DNA of 29,115 bases from Isotricha intestinalis (lineage: Eukaryota > Ciliophora > Litostomatea > Vestibuliferida > Isotrichidae), in the NCBI GenBank assembly GCA_023807065.1, contig JAJJLU010000586.1:1-29115 (forward strand). The letters are read 5' to 3'. Shown piece by piece: positions 8,608 through 18,649 of this stretch (its first letter is position 1; each line of letters begins with the position of its first letter). Both the position numbers and the translations under genes were made by a program. The notes beneath the pieces are model-generated. The model did not search any database and was not told the origin of the DNA. It saw nothing but the letters and a program-made list of their open reading frames with translations.

Positions 8608-11600
8608 TTATTTTTCAATTTGAGTAAAAGTGAATTTTTCTTTGCATTTAACCATAATTAAAAAAGGTCCTTTAACTCCTGATCCATAAGTAACAGGCAT
8701 AATAATAAATCCTTTAGGATCAACTTTTTCAAATTCAAATTCTAAAATAATTCTATTTTGAGGTAAAAATTCAACAGAATCAAAATTAACACATTTTTTT
8801 TTCCAAATATCACCTTCAGTAAATTCAAAAACATATATTCCAATCATAGAATTTACAACACCTCTTGAAATAATAGGTTTCCAAATAGAATCAGTTCTAG
8901 TTAAAATAACTTCAAATTCAACTTTTGGTATTTCATTTTCACTTTTAAAACTTAAATGATATTTTGGATTATCAAACCATTCTAATTCTTTTTTATAAGT
9001 TTCAAAAGCATTATCATCTTTCTTTTTCTTTTTTTTTTCTTCTTTTGCAAGATGACTTCCACCACATGAATCTTCACCCCATTCTCCAAGTAATAATTTA
9101 GATTGACTATTATTTAAACTAAAAACACTTGTTGGTCTATTACTATAAACTTTTAATTCAAATTCAAATGGATTATTTGGAGTATCTAAAGTAGGAATTA
9201 ATATTATTGGTGAATCTATTTTATTAAAAGTCATATTTAAACAAGCACAATATGAATTACAATATGATGATTCTGCTGTCCATTCACTTCCATTTATAAA
9301 CATTTTAGGAAATACATCTGCAATATTATTTTGCCTATTATCTAATATACGAGCTGTACTTTCCATTACTCTAAATATTTGTTCTGTTTTCATAAACATT
9401 GGTAATGTTTTATTAAAGTTTGTTTGAGTTTTTTGCTTTATTGATAATACTTCTTCTTTTCTTGGTTCTGGTTTGCATAACATAAATCCTATTTTATTTT
9501 CTTCTATTGAAAAATGTCCTTTTGTTTTTTTTAATATTATTTTCATTTGGATATTCTTTTCAAATGTTATTAAAAATTGAGGATTAATTGCCCATTTTGA
9601 ATTTTCTAATGTTCTTCCTTTTTCTGTTAAATAACGAGCTCCCCCAGAAGTCATTTCTTTTTCATGAGTCCAAGCTGAATTTGCAGTACATTCAAAAGGT
9701 TTATTTAATTCTGCAATATATATATCATTTGATGCAAAAACTCTTAACCAAAATACACTTTCTATTGCATGAGTCATAAATTGAATTGTTGTTTTTGCAT
9801 ATTTATTTACTTCATATTTTTCTGTATAATCTATAAATGGTATTAAATTAATATGAAGTAGTTCTCCTTTTTGTAATTTTTTCTTACGGTTTGAATTTAT
9901 TATTCTTAATGCTTCATTGTAATCTAATTGAACTATTATTTCTCTATTACTTTTTTCAAGATCGTTATTTGATTTTTTTATTATTTTATCTTCATCAATA
10001 TCCCATACACGTGAATATTTCCCTTTACAATAAATTAAAAAAAATTGACATTTTAAATAATTATCATCTTCTAATTTTTTATCTTTTTGCATTAAAGATA
10101 TTATCATTCTTGTATTAGGCCCAATTTCAATTTTATATTGTGGATTAAGGAACCATCTATCTTCAGTATCTGTAATAATATTTCTTTTAATAGTAGAATG
10201 AATAATTTTAGGAGGGATTTTTTTTTTAACAACAGCAGGAGCTTTCTTCTTAGGTTCAACGTTAGCATTATTATTATTAGTTTTTTTACTAGGAGTTTTT
10301 TTAAAACCACTAGAAGTAGAATTCATAGGTTTAATACTAGGTTTAGATAAACTTCCAATCATTGTAGGTGAACTAAGCATATTAATTTTTCCACTTAAAG
10401 GCATAAAAGTAGTACCTTTATTACTTAACATTTGATTTTTCATCATTAAATTAGGTCTAATAGAAGGTGAAGCTCCCATAGGATTCATAATTGTTTTTTT
10501 CTTCGATGTCCCTGTTATATTCATTCCTGGAGATGCAAAATTTGTATTAATTTTATCAGGTTTAATTGAAGTAGCACCTGCAAATTGATTAGTAGTTGCT
10601 TGAGGAGGATGATACCTTTCTGGATACCATGGCGTATTTTTAGGAGGAGCTCCACCTGAAGTGATACTACTCCATTTACCTGGAATAACAAATTGAGCCC
10701 ATGTTTCAGGGAATATTCTACAATAATAAACACGATTAAAGTAAGTTAACCAATCATCAAAATCCATCCAGAATGTTCCATCACTTTGTGATACTTGATA
10801 ATTTAGCCTTTCAGCAAGTGCTTTATTTGCTTCCCATGTTTCATCTTCTACTGAATAAGTTCCTGTCCATTTACCTTTAGGCCAATAATTTACTAAGTAT
10901 ATTAATCTAGTTCCATTATCTTCTTGAGCATCTAAAATATTATGCATACAATTTGTAGCTATTGCTTCATCTTCAGCACCATCATCACTTTGATCAGAAT
11001 CTGGTTCTTCATCTACTTTAGAAGCATCAAATTTCATACAACCAATTAAATATTTTTGATTAAGAGCTTTTTGAATTTCTTCAAAAAGAGCTTTTTTCTT
11101 GCTTTCATCGAATCCAGAATCTTTCCCAGCAACAAATTCTTTTAATCTCGCATAACCTCCAGTTAAATCGACTAAGAAATCCGTGACACCAATCATATCA
11201 AGAACACCATAAGTTCCAAAAGCTTTAGCATATGCTTTTTCGAAAAGACACATCCAATAAGCATTTGGTGTTTCTGTATTTGAAAGTGAAAATTCATCAT
11301 TTTGATGTTTTGGCAATCTTGTATCTACTGTTATATTTTTCCATTCTCCATCTATAAAAAACGTAAATCCACAAAAACCAGAATTTATATTATCTTTTAT
11401 GTGATCAATATCTAAAATTAAATTTTGAAAATATTCTTCTCTTCTTCTAAATAACATTAAAAATGCTCCTAAAAAAAATTTATCTCTTAATATTCCATTT
11501 TTTATTTTAAATTCATAATCAATGTTATGTGAGGAATTTTCATATATGAAAAAATTAACTTTATCATCATCAAATGTTAATCTTTCTAATTCAACATCAT

Positions 11601-12168
11601 TATTTTCATCTTTTTCAGTAAAATAAGAATTTTTTTCTGGACCAAAATCTGGATCTTCCCATTGATTATTTGGACCATACTTTTTTCTTAATTCAGAATA
11701 ATATTTTTCTATTGTTTCAAATTGACTTTCTCTTAATTCAATTGCACTTTTACTTTTACTTATACTTTGACTTTCACTTTCACTTTCTTCTTCTTCATTT
11801 TCACTATTTGAATTAGATACATTTTCATCTTTATTAATATCTAATTCATATAATTTTTTTTCTTCTTCTTCTTCATTTGGATTTTCTTCTTTATTTGAAG
11901 GAGTATTTAATTGATTACTATTTAAAGATTTTTCCTTTTCATCCAAATTTGATTGATTTGATTCTGTATTTTGAGGATTTGTTAATGAGGATACTTCATT
12001 TATTGCTATTTTTACTCCTATATTTGAAGAATTGTCTAAATTATTCATATTTACTTTTACTACAAAAGAATCCTTTCTATCTTCTTCTTTTACTTTTTTT
12101 GATTTTGAAGATTGTGAATCTTCGTTTTCTATTAAATGTTCATTGGGGTCTTCTTGAACTTTATCCAT
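8608..12168 (-). CDS. Calpain-like protein lacking the catalytic cysteine
   Basis: The protein has 1,186 residues. An acidic Ser/Glu-rich N-terminus (1-165) precedes a calpain CysPc domain (about 170-490). In the family, the active site is G-D-C-W; here the aligned stretch is ILRDKFFLGAF with Lys230 (AAA) in the Cys position. The His and Asn positions look retained: His409 in CMHNIL and Asn427 in LVNYWPKGKWTGTYS. The downstream FWMDFDDWLTYF (467-478) is a calpain hallmark. After a Lys/Pro/Asn/Met-rich linker (about 500-665) come three beta-sandwich domain-III-like repeats. Each is marked by a W..NP motif (W672, W859, W1064), and the last two are also preceded by a GG motif. There is no EF-hand domain. 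It is probably a non-proteolytic scaffold or regulatory calpain, a class known in ciliates and trypanosomatids. The gene diverges from Rrp5 over 196 bases. Confidence 0.9.
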   Translation of the reverse strand: MDKVQEDPNEHLIENEDSQSSKSKKVKEEDRKDSFVVKVNMNNLDNSSNIGVKIAINEVSSLTNPQNTESNQSNLDEKEKSLNSNQLNTPSNKEENPNEEEEEKKLYELDINKDENVSNSNSENEEEESESESQSISKSKSAIELRESQFETIEKYYSELRKKYGPNNQWEDPDFGPEKNSYFTEKDENNDVELERLTFDDDKVNFFIYENSSHNIDYEFKIKNGILRDKFFLGAFLMLFRRREEYFQNLILDIDHIKDNINSGFCGFTFFIDGEWKNITVDTRLPKHQNDEFSLSNTETPNAYWMCLFEKAYAKAFGTYGVLDMIGVTDFLVDLTGGYARLKEFVAGKDSGFDESKKKALFEEIQKALNQKYLIGCMKFDASKVDEEPDSDQSDDGAEDEAIATNCMHNILDAQEDNGTRLIYLVNYWPKGKWTGTYSVEDETWEANKALAERLNYQVSQSDGTFWMDFDDWLTYFNRVYYCRIFPETWAQFVIPGKWSSITSGGAPPKNTPWYPERYHPPQATTNQFAGATSIKPDKINTNFASPGMNITGTSKKKTIMNPMGASPSIRPNLMMKNQMLSNKGTTFMPLSGKINMLSSPTMIGSLSKPSIKPMNSTSSGFKKTPSKKTNNNNANVEPKKKAPAVVKKKIPPKIIHSTIKRNIITDTEDRWFLNPQYKIEIGPNTRMIISLMQKDKKLEDDNYLKCQFFLIYCKGKYSRVWDIDEDKIIKKSNNDLEKSNREIIVQLDYNEALRIINSNRKKKLQKGELLHINLIPFIDYTEKYEVNKYAKTTIQFMTHAIESVFWLRVFASNDIYIAELNKPFECTANSAWTHEKEMTSGGARYLTEKGRTLENSKWAINPQFLITFEKNIQMKIILKKTKGHFSIEENKIGFMLCKPEPRKEEVLSIKQKTQTNFNKTLPMFMKTEQIFRVMESTARILDNRQNNIADVFPKMFINGSEWTAESSYCNSYCACLNMTFNKIDSPIILIPTLDTPNNPFEFELKVYSNRPTSVFSLNNSQSKLLLGEWGEDSCGGSHLAKEEKKKKKKDDNAFETYKKELEWFDNPKYHLSFKSENEIPKVEFEVILTRTDSIWKPIISRGVVNSMIGIYVFEFTEGDIWKKKCVNFDSVEFLPQNRIILEFEFEKVDPKGFIIMPVTYGSGVKGPFLIMVKCKEKFTFTQIEK

Positions 12169-12364
12169 TTTTTTTTAATGTTTTTTATTGGTTTTTTTTC
12201 CAGTTTTTTATTTTATAATGTTTTATTTTATTCAAAAGTTATTAATTTATTTTATTTAATGTTCTTATTTATTTTTCCTTAATTTTTTAGATTATATTTT
12301 AATTTTTTATCATTTTTTCAACTACTTTAAAATTTGTTAAATATAATTTAATTTATTCATTTCT
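12169..12364. promoter_or_regulatory. Divergent intergenic region, calpain-like / Rrp5
   Basis: These 196 bases separate two start codons facing away from each other and must hold both promoters. The sequence is mostly T runs with A/T mixes. I can pick out no single TATA box or other motif against this background. Both ATGs follow A/T-only leaders. Confidence 0.5.
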
Positions 12365-15300
12365 ATGAAAAGATACAAAAAGAATAAAACTCCTTCAAAA
12401 CCTTCAAAAGAATTAATAGATTATTTTCCAAGAGGAACATCATCAAAAGATGATTTCTCCTTTAATAATGCAATGATAGATCATTCAAAAGAATCTAAAA
12501 ATTTATTATCTAAAAAGAGAAAAAGCAAAAATGAATCTTTACAAAAATTAAAAATTGAAAAAGAAACAAAAACAGAATTTGAAATAAAAGAAAAAGAAAA
12601 AAGTAGAGTAATGTTACCAAAATTTTCAAAAGGAGATTTAGTTTTATTATCAATAAGTGAAATATATAAAGATTATATGATATGTGATTATTCAAGAAAT
12701 AAAAAAGCAATGATTCATTCTTCTTATTCAGGTTTAAATTTAAATAATGAAGATTCTTTTAATAATTATTTTTCAATTGGACAATTTTTAATAGGAGCTG
12801 TTATTAATTCTGGAGGAGATATTCAAATTGAAAATCAAGGAGGAAGATTGAATAAAAAATTATTAATATGTATTGATCCTAAAATTATTAATACTGGATT
12901 AAAAGTTGAAAAAATTACTGTTGGAATGGATTTATATGGTCAATTAGTTTTAGATAATAAAGGAAATTTTAATGCTGATTTTAAATTTTCTAATGATAAT
13001 GATGAAAGTGAAAGTGAAGAAAGTGAAAATGAAGAAAATGAAGATGAAGAAAATGAAGATGAAGAAAATGAAGAAAGTGAAAGTGAAGAAATTAATACAA
13101 ATAAAAATAAAAAAAAAATAAAAAATAAAAGTAATAATGATAAAAATTATATTGTTAAACTTATTGATACTATTGATAAGGATGAAGACTCTTCTGTTGT
13201 TACTAATAAAAAAGTAGGTTCATATTATTTTTTTAAAGTTATAAAAATTAATAATAATAAAGATAAAAAAATTGAAATTATTGTTTCATTAAATTTACAA
13301 AAATATAAATTTCCAATTAAAACTATAGATTTTTCAAATATTAGACCTGGTTTTTTATTTAAGGGAAATATCACAAGAATTTTAGTTAATGGGAGTGAAA
13401 TTTCATTTGGTGGAAATATTGGTACTATATTTATAGATCATATTAAAAATGAGAAAAAAGATAAAAATATATTTGTTAGAGTAGTTCATTTTTCTCTTAA
13501 AAAAAAAACTTGTTCTCTTTCTTCTTTAGATCAAATTAGAACTTTAACTATTGAAAATATAAATGATAAACAAAATTTAATTGGTCAAAGATTTAATGCA
13601 AAAGTAATTAAAATTTTATTTGGTAATTCTTATTTAGTTGAATTGAATAAAATAGATAATAATGAAGATGAAAATAATAAAAAAGAAAAAAGAAAATTAA
13701 AAGCATTTTTACATAATTCAAATTTACCAAAAGATTTAAATTTAAATTATATAAAAAAGCAATTAAGGAGTCAAAAGAAAAATAAAAAAAAGAAAAAAGA
13801 AAAAGGTAAAAAAAAAGAAGAAAAAAAAGAAGATGAAGAAGAAGAAGAAGAAATTGAAAATTTAATTCCTGAAATAAATATAGGACAAACTTTTGAAAAT
13901 GTATTAATAAAAGAATATAATTATTTTGATGATATTCCAATAATAACAGCATTAAATCAAAAAGAACTTTTAACATATTCATCAATAAAAGTTGGTCAAT
14001 TTGTTCAATGTAAAATTAAACAAATAAATCAAGATGATATTGATATAATAATCAATAATTTTATAAATGGAAAAATTCCATTATTTCACATTACTGATTT
14101 TCCTTTAAAAAAATTACCAAAAAAATTTAAAGTTGGAATGGAAATTAACGCAAGAATTTTTTCATTTAATGAACAAACTAAAAATTTAATTTTAACAATG
14201 AAAGAAACATTAATGGATGAAAATATAATATTACATAGTAATATAAATGATATAAAAGAAGGAGAAGAAATTTATGTTATTTATCTTGGTAATGGTTTAT
14301 TTTCTCATTCAAATAATATAAATGGAACTTTAATTAATTCAAAGACAATAATTAAAAAAGGGGAATTTACAATAGGAAATTTATATAAATATAAAGTTTT
14401 TAGAATTAATTATTCAAATGGAAAAATGTATTTAACAAAAGAGAATCAAATTTATTTTCCTTCATGTGGTGATTATGATAATATAATGAGAAGAAATCCT
14501 TTAATAAATAATATTATTACTGTTATGAATACTTTAGATAAAGATTTTATTGATGAAATTAATGAAGGAGATGTTAAAGAGTTTTCTCTTGTTAAAATTG
14601 ATTCTTTAGTTAAAAGTTTAAATAAAAGAGGAGTTGATAATAAAATTATTAATGAAAATAAAGAAGCATTTAATAATGAGTTTTTATTAGGAAAATTAAT
14701 TGTTGATAAGAAAAAAAATAATAAAGGAAATTATTATGCTTTTATTTCTAAAGAACATTGTGGTGATTATTTTTTTGAAGATATTTTTAAAAAAATGTAT
14801 GAAGAAGAAGAAGGAGATAATATAGAAATGTTAGTTTTATATCATGATAAAAAAAATAGAATTTTATTTACAACAATGAAACAAAGCTTAATTGATAATA
14901 AAGATAATATTTTACATATAAATGAAAATATTAAAAAAATAAACGAACAACAATTTATAGATGGTAAAATTTATTATGGATTTGTAAATAAAGTAACAGA
15001 AAAAGGAATTAACCTTCAATTTTATGGTAAGAAAAAAATATTAATGAAAACAAAGCAAATAAATAATAATTATAAACCAGGACAAACAGTAATTTGTAAG
15101 TATAATAATGGAACATTTTATTTTGATATAAAAGTTTATTCAGATTTTAAAGAAAATGATTTAATAAAAGAAAGTAATATTCGTTCTAAATATGAAATTG
15201 AAGAATTAAAAAAAATTAAAGGAATATCTGATGAAACTTCAAAAACTAAAATTATATTAAACAAAGAATATAAAGTTAAAATTGAAAAAATAGAAGAAAA

Positions 15301-18300
15301 TTATATTATTTCAAAATATAAAGATTGTGAAGTTAGAATTATTTCTAGTTTATTTAATTTTTCTTTATTATATAATAAAGTATTTAATTTTAATGATTAT
15401 TTCAAAAATGGAAATGAAATAAATGTGAAAATAATATCAAATATAAAAGAATTAAACTTTTATGTTGGACAAATTCCTCAAGAAATAATATCAAAAATAT
15501 TTAATTTTTCAGATAAAAATAATAATAAATCTTTAAGTAAGAAAATAGGAGATACAGTTAATTGTTTAATTAATAGTATAAAAAAAGATCATATTTTTTT
15601 TTTTTGTGATAACAGAGTTTTAGGTAGAATGGAAATAAATAGTTTTCCAGGAAATATAGATAGAATATCAAAGTTATTAAATGAAACAATAAATTTAAGA
15701 AAAAACTCATCAGATAGTAAAAGCTCATTAAATAATGTTTCTGAATTAAAAATGAAAAATAAAATAGTAAGAATTTTAAATGTTGAAACTAAAAAAAAGA
15801 AAAAAATTCAATTATATGAATTAGCTCCAATTGAAGATGAAGATATAATAAATGAAAAAGGAATAAATGAATATTTAACTAATGAAGAAATTTCAAATGA
15901 TTTAGATAAAACAAATAAAAAAGAAAATATTGGAATAATATCAATGATTAAACCATTTACAAAGTTACCAATCACTTTATGTATAAATAATGATTTAATT
16001 GAAGAAAAATTACAAATTCCTTTTAATAAAATTCCAATAGAAATGATAAGTGAAGAAGGATTAAAATATAAAATAGGAAATAAAATAAAATTTTACTGTG
16101 ATAAAAAATTAAATTGTTCACTTATAAAAAACACTGAAAATGAAATATCAATTGGAAAAATTTATCCTGCAAGAATATTAAAATCAATTGATGGAAGAGG
16201 GTTAATAATAGATTTAAATATATCAAAAGAAATAGAAACTTTTGTAGATATATGTGAAATAACTGATTTCCTTCATTATAATCCCTTAGAATATTATAAA
16301 AAAGGTCAAATTGTAAAATGTAGGATTTTATCAAAAGATGAAAATTCAAATAGATATTATTGTTCTTTAAGAAATAGTATAATAGATAATGATGATTATG
16401 ATATTATTATTAATGGCTCAACACTTAAATTTCTTCAAAGATTTTCTTCTTTAAATTCTTGTGATTTAAGAAATAAAATTTTAAAATTTGGAGCTAAAGA
16501 TTCAATTGAATTAAATACAATAGCTATTGGTTATATTACATCTTCAAGTGAAAAAGGAATATTTATTAAACTTGCTAATAATGTTATTGTTAGAGCAAGT
16601 TTAAGAGAATTAACTGATGAAATTTCTATATCAAAACCTTATTTATTATTTAACATTAATAATATTTGTATATGTAGAGTTATTTCTATTTATGAAAAAA
16701 ATAATGAAAGAAAGATTAATGTTTCTCTAAGAGAAAGTGTTATAAAATATGGATTAATTATATCAGCAAAAAATTTAGTTGCTAATAATTTTTATAATTG
16801 TGAAATTTTATCTCAAAGCAAAAAAGGTTTTGAAGTTAACATTATTGGAAGTACATTTATAGGATTATTAAGTAATGAAAATATAAAATTAGGAAGTAAA
16901 ATAGAAATAGGAAATAATATTATACTTCAATTAATAAAATATGAAAAAGAAGAAAATAACACAAATGGAAATAAATATAAATTAAATTTTTCAAATTTAA
17001 ATATAGATGAGACATTTAATAAGAGTATTATCATAAATCCAATTACAGAAGAAATGATAAAAAAAGGAGAAGAAAATATGGAACTTTATCAAAATATAAA
17101 ACAAATAATTGAAAATGCAAAAAAAGAAAAAAATATAAATGATTTAATCGATATGACAGGAAACGGAATAAATGAAAATGAAATTGATTATGAGGAATTA
17201 GTTGAAAAAGCTAAAAAAAGAAAAAATTCTACTAATAGTAAATTAAGTAAAAACTCTTCAAATCAAAATAAAATTATATCTGAAGATGAAGTAGAAGAAC
17301 AAGAAGAAGAAGAAAATATTAGTAATATTGAAGATAATGAAAATATACTTTTAAAAGAAAAAAATGTTATAATTGATGTTAATGAAAAAAATAAATTACT
17401 ATCTGGAATAGGCAAAAATGAAAGTGATATGGAAATTGAAAAAGAAAAAGATAAAGAAGAAAATGATGAAGAAGAAAAAACTACTAAAAAAAAATCAGCT
17501 AAAGAAAGAGAAAAAGAAAAAATAAAAAAGGAATTAAATTTAAGAAACAAAGAACAAGAAAAAACAGAAGAAATTAATGCTGAATATTATGAAAAATTAA
17601 TATTAAGTGAACATGATAATTCATTATATTGGATACAATATGCTTCATATATATTAGATAATTTAGGTTTAGAATCTGCTAGAAAGATTTTTGAAAGAGC
17701 AATTAAAACAATAGATATATCAAAACAAAAAGAAAAATTAAATATATGGATTGGATATATTAATTTAGAAAACATTTATGGAAATGAAAATACTTTAAAA
17801 TCAGTAGTAGAAAGAGCTTTACAAGTTAATGATAAAAAACAAATATATTTACAATTAATTAGAATTTATACTAATTCTAAAAAATATATTATTGCTTATG
17901 AAATATATAAAATTTGTATTAAAGACTATTTTAATGATTTTGAAATTTGGAAAAAATATTTAGAATTCTTATTTGAAATTAATTATGCTATTAAATTACA
18001 GAATAAAGATGATATTCCAGATACAAAAACAGGTTTGAGAAGGGCAATGCAAATTTTATCAGAAAAAAAACAAATAGATATTACAATTTATTATGCTCAA
18101 TTACTTTATGCTTATGATAATATTGAAGAAGGAAGAAATACTTTTGATAATATTGTTAAGGAATATCCAAAAAGAAAAGACATTTGGTTTGTTTATATTG
18201 ATAAAGAAATTAAATATTCTAAAAATGTTGAAAAAATTCGTAAAATTTTTGAAAGAATGTTTAATATTCCTTTTAAACTTTCTTCTTTAAAAAGTATATT

Positions 18301-18439
18301 TAAAAAATATTTAGAATTCGAACAAACTAATGGTGAAAAAGCTTTAGAAAATGCTAAGAATAAAGTTCAAGAAATTATGAATTCTAAAATGGAAGTTGAG
18401 GAAGAAGGAGATAATAATGAAAATGGAAATGAAGAATAA
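12365..18439 (+). CDS. RRP5: Ribosome biogenesis factor Rrp5/PDCD11
   Basis: The protein has 2,024 residues, against about 1,730 in yeast and 1,870 in human. After a basic N-terminus it carries a long series of S1 RNA-binding repeats, about residues 75-1600. Clear ones include FHITDFPL followed by FKVGMEINARIFSF and LILTMKETL near 569-618, and GYITSSSEKGIFIKLANNVI near 1386. Many repeats are divergent. An acidic Glu/Ser/Asp block sits at about 213-245, a Lys-rich block near 465-490, and a charged linker at about 1590-1735. The C-terminal about 280 residues are HAT/TPR helices with signature strings SLYWIQYASYIL, ARKIFERAIKTI and EKLNIWIGYINLENIYGNE, highly characteristic of Rrp5. In the family, it works in the nucleolus on pre-rRNA cleavage for both ribosomal subunits. 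The extra length comes mainly from low-complexity insertions. One uninterrupted frame; TAA stop. Confidence 0.95.
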   Translation: MKRYKKNKTPSKPSKELIDYFPRGTSSKDDFSFNNAMIDHSKESKNLLSKKRKSKNESLQKLKIEKETKTEFEIKEKEKSRVMLPKFSKGDLVLLSISEIYKDYMICDYSRNKKAMIHSSYSGLNLNNEDSFNNYFSIGQFLIGAVINSGGDIQIENQGGRLNKKLLICIDPKIINTGLKVEKITVGMDLYGQLVLDNKGNFNADFKFSNDNDESESEESENEENEDEENEDEENEESESEEINTNKNKKKIKNKSNNDKNYIVKLIDTIDKDEDSSVVTNKKVGSYYFFKVIKINNNKDKKIEIIVSLNLQKYKFPIKTIDFSNIRPGFLFKGNITRILVNGSEISFGGNIGTIFIDHIKNEKKDKNIFVRVVHFSLKKKTCSLSSLDQIRTLTIENINDKQNLIGQRFNAKVIKILFGNSYLVELNKIDNNEDENNKKEKRKLKAFLHNSNLPKDLNLNYIKKQLRSQKKNKKKKKEKGKKKEEKKEDEEEEEEIENLIPEINIGQTFENVLIKEYNYFDDIPIITALNQKELLTYSSIKVGQFVQCKIKQINQDDIDIIINNFINGKIPLFHITDFPLKKLPKKFKVGMEINARIFSFNEQTKNLILTMKETLMDENIILHSNINDIKEGEEIYVIYLGNGLFSHSNNINGTLINSKTIIKKGEFTIGNLYKYKVFRINYSNGKMYLTKENQIYFPSCGDYDNIMRRNPLINNIITVMNTLDKDFIDEINEGDVKEFSLVKIDSLVKSLNKRGVDNKIINENKEAFNNEFLLGKLIVDKKKNNKGNYYAFISKEHCGDYFFEDIFKKMYEEEEGDNIEMLVLYHDKKNRILFTTMKQSLIDNKDNILHINENIKKINEQQFIDGKIYYGFVNKVTEKGINLQFYGKKKILMKTKQINNNYKPGQTVICKYNNGTFYFDIKVYSDFKENDLIKESNIRSKYEIEELKKIKGISDETSKTKIILNKEYKVKIEKIEENYIISKYKDCEVRIISSLFNFSLLYNKVFNFNDYFKNGNEINVKIISNIKELNFYVGQIPQEIISKIFNFSDKNNNKSLSKKIGDTVNCLINSIKKDHIFFFCDNRVLGRMEINSFPGNIDRISKLLNETINLRKNSSDSKSSLNNVSELKMKNKIVRILNVETKKKKKIQLYELAPIEDEDIINEKGINEYLTNEEISNDLDKTNKKENIGIISMIKPFTKLPITLCINNDLIEEKLQIPFNKIPIEMISEEGLKYKIGNKIKFYCDKKLNCSLIKNTENEISIGKIYPARILKSIDGRGLIIDLNISKEIETFVDICEITDFLHYNPLEYYKKGQIVKCRILSKDENSNRYYCSLRNSIIDNDDYDIIINGSTLKFLQRFSSLNSCDLRNKILKFGAKDSIELNTIAIGYITSSSEKGIFIKLANNVIVRASLRELTDEISISKPYLLFNINNICICRVISIYEKNNERKINVSLRESVIKYGLIISAKNLVANNFYNCEILSQSKKGFEVNIIGSTFIGLLSNENIKLGSKIEIGNNIILQLIKYEKEENNTNGNKYKLNFSNLNIDETFNKSIIINPITEEMIKKGEENMELYQNIKQIIENAKKEKNINDLIDMTGNGINENEIDYEELVEKAKKRKNSTNSKLSKNSSNQNKIISEDEVEEQEEEENISNIEDNENILLKEKNVIIDVNEKNKLLSGIGKNESDMEIEKEKDKEENDEEEKTTKKKSAKEREKEKIKKELNLRNKEQEKTEEINAEYYEKLILSEHDNSLYWIQYASYILDNLGLESARKIFERAIKTIDISKQKEKLNIWIGYINLENIYGNENTLKSVVERALQVNDKKQIYLQLIRIYTNSKKYIIAYEIYKICIKDYFNDFEIWKKYLEFLFEINYAIKLQNKDDIPDTKTGLRRAMQILSEKKQIDITIYYAQLLYAYDNIEEGRNTFDNIVKEYPKRKDIWFVYIDKEIKYSKNVEKIRKIFERMFNIPFKLSSLKSIFKKYLEFEQTNGEKALENAKNKVQEIMNSKMEVEEEGDNNENGNEE
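13001..13092 (+). repeat. Acidic codon repeat inside RRP5
   Basis: Imperfect tandem copies of GAAAGTGAAGAA and GAAAATGAAGATGAA units encode a Glu/Ser/Asn/Asp run (two identical NEEN/EDE units side by side). The reading frame is intact. Acidic runs are common in nucleolar proteins, and this one may vary in length between strains through slippage. Confidence 0.8.
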
Positions 18440-18649
18440 TAAAATTGTTATAAAATAATAAAATAAAATATTTCTTTTTATTATAATGTATAGAAAAATT
18501 TGTTTAATTATTTAATTAAGTTTATTATATACAATTTTTACATAATATTAAAAAAGATAATTTTAAATATACTATAGGTAATACCAAATAGTTAATATTT
18601 TACTAATATTAAAACTAATCATTACAAATATAAAAGAAAAAAATCCAAA

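Noticed and set aside
10104..10350. Overlapping frames on both strands inside the calpain linker
   Set aside because: They lie in the low-complexity linker of the calpain-like protein, where Lys- and Asn-rich codons keep other frames open.
11877..12218. Plus-strand Leu-rich open frame over the start of the calpain gene
   Set aside because: Antisense of the acidic Glu/Ser N-terminus, which automatically yields Leu/Phe runs. It also spans the calpain promoter region.
13608..13985. Minus-strand open frame inside RRP5, and a similar one at 17263-17550
   Set aside because: Both are antisense shadows of Glu/Lys-rich coding repeats, with composition dominated by Leu, Phe and Ser.
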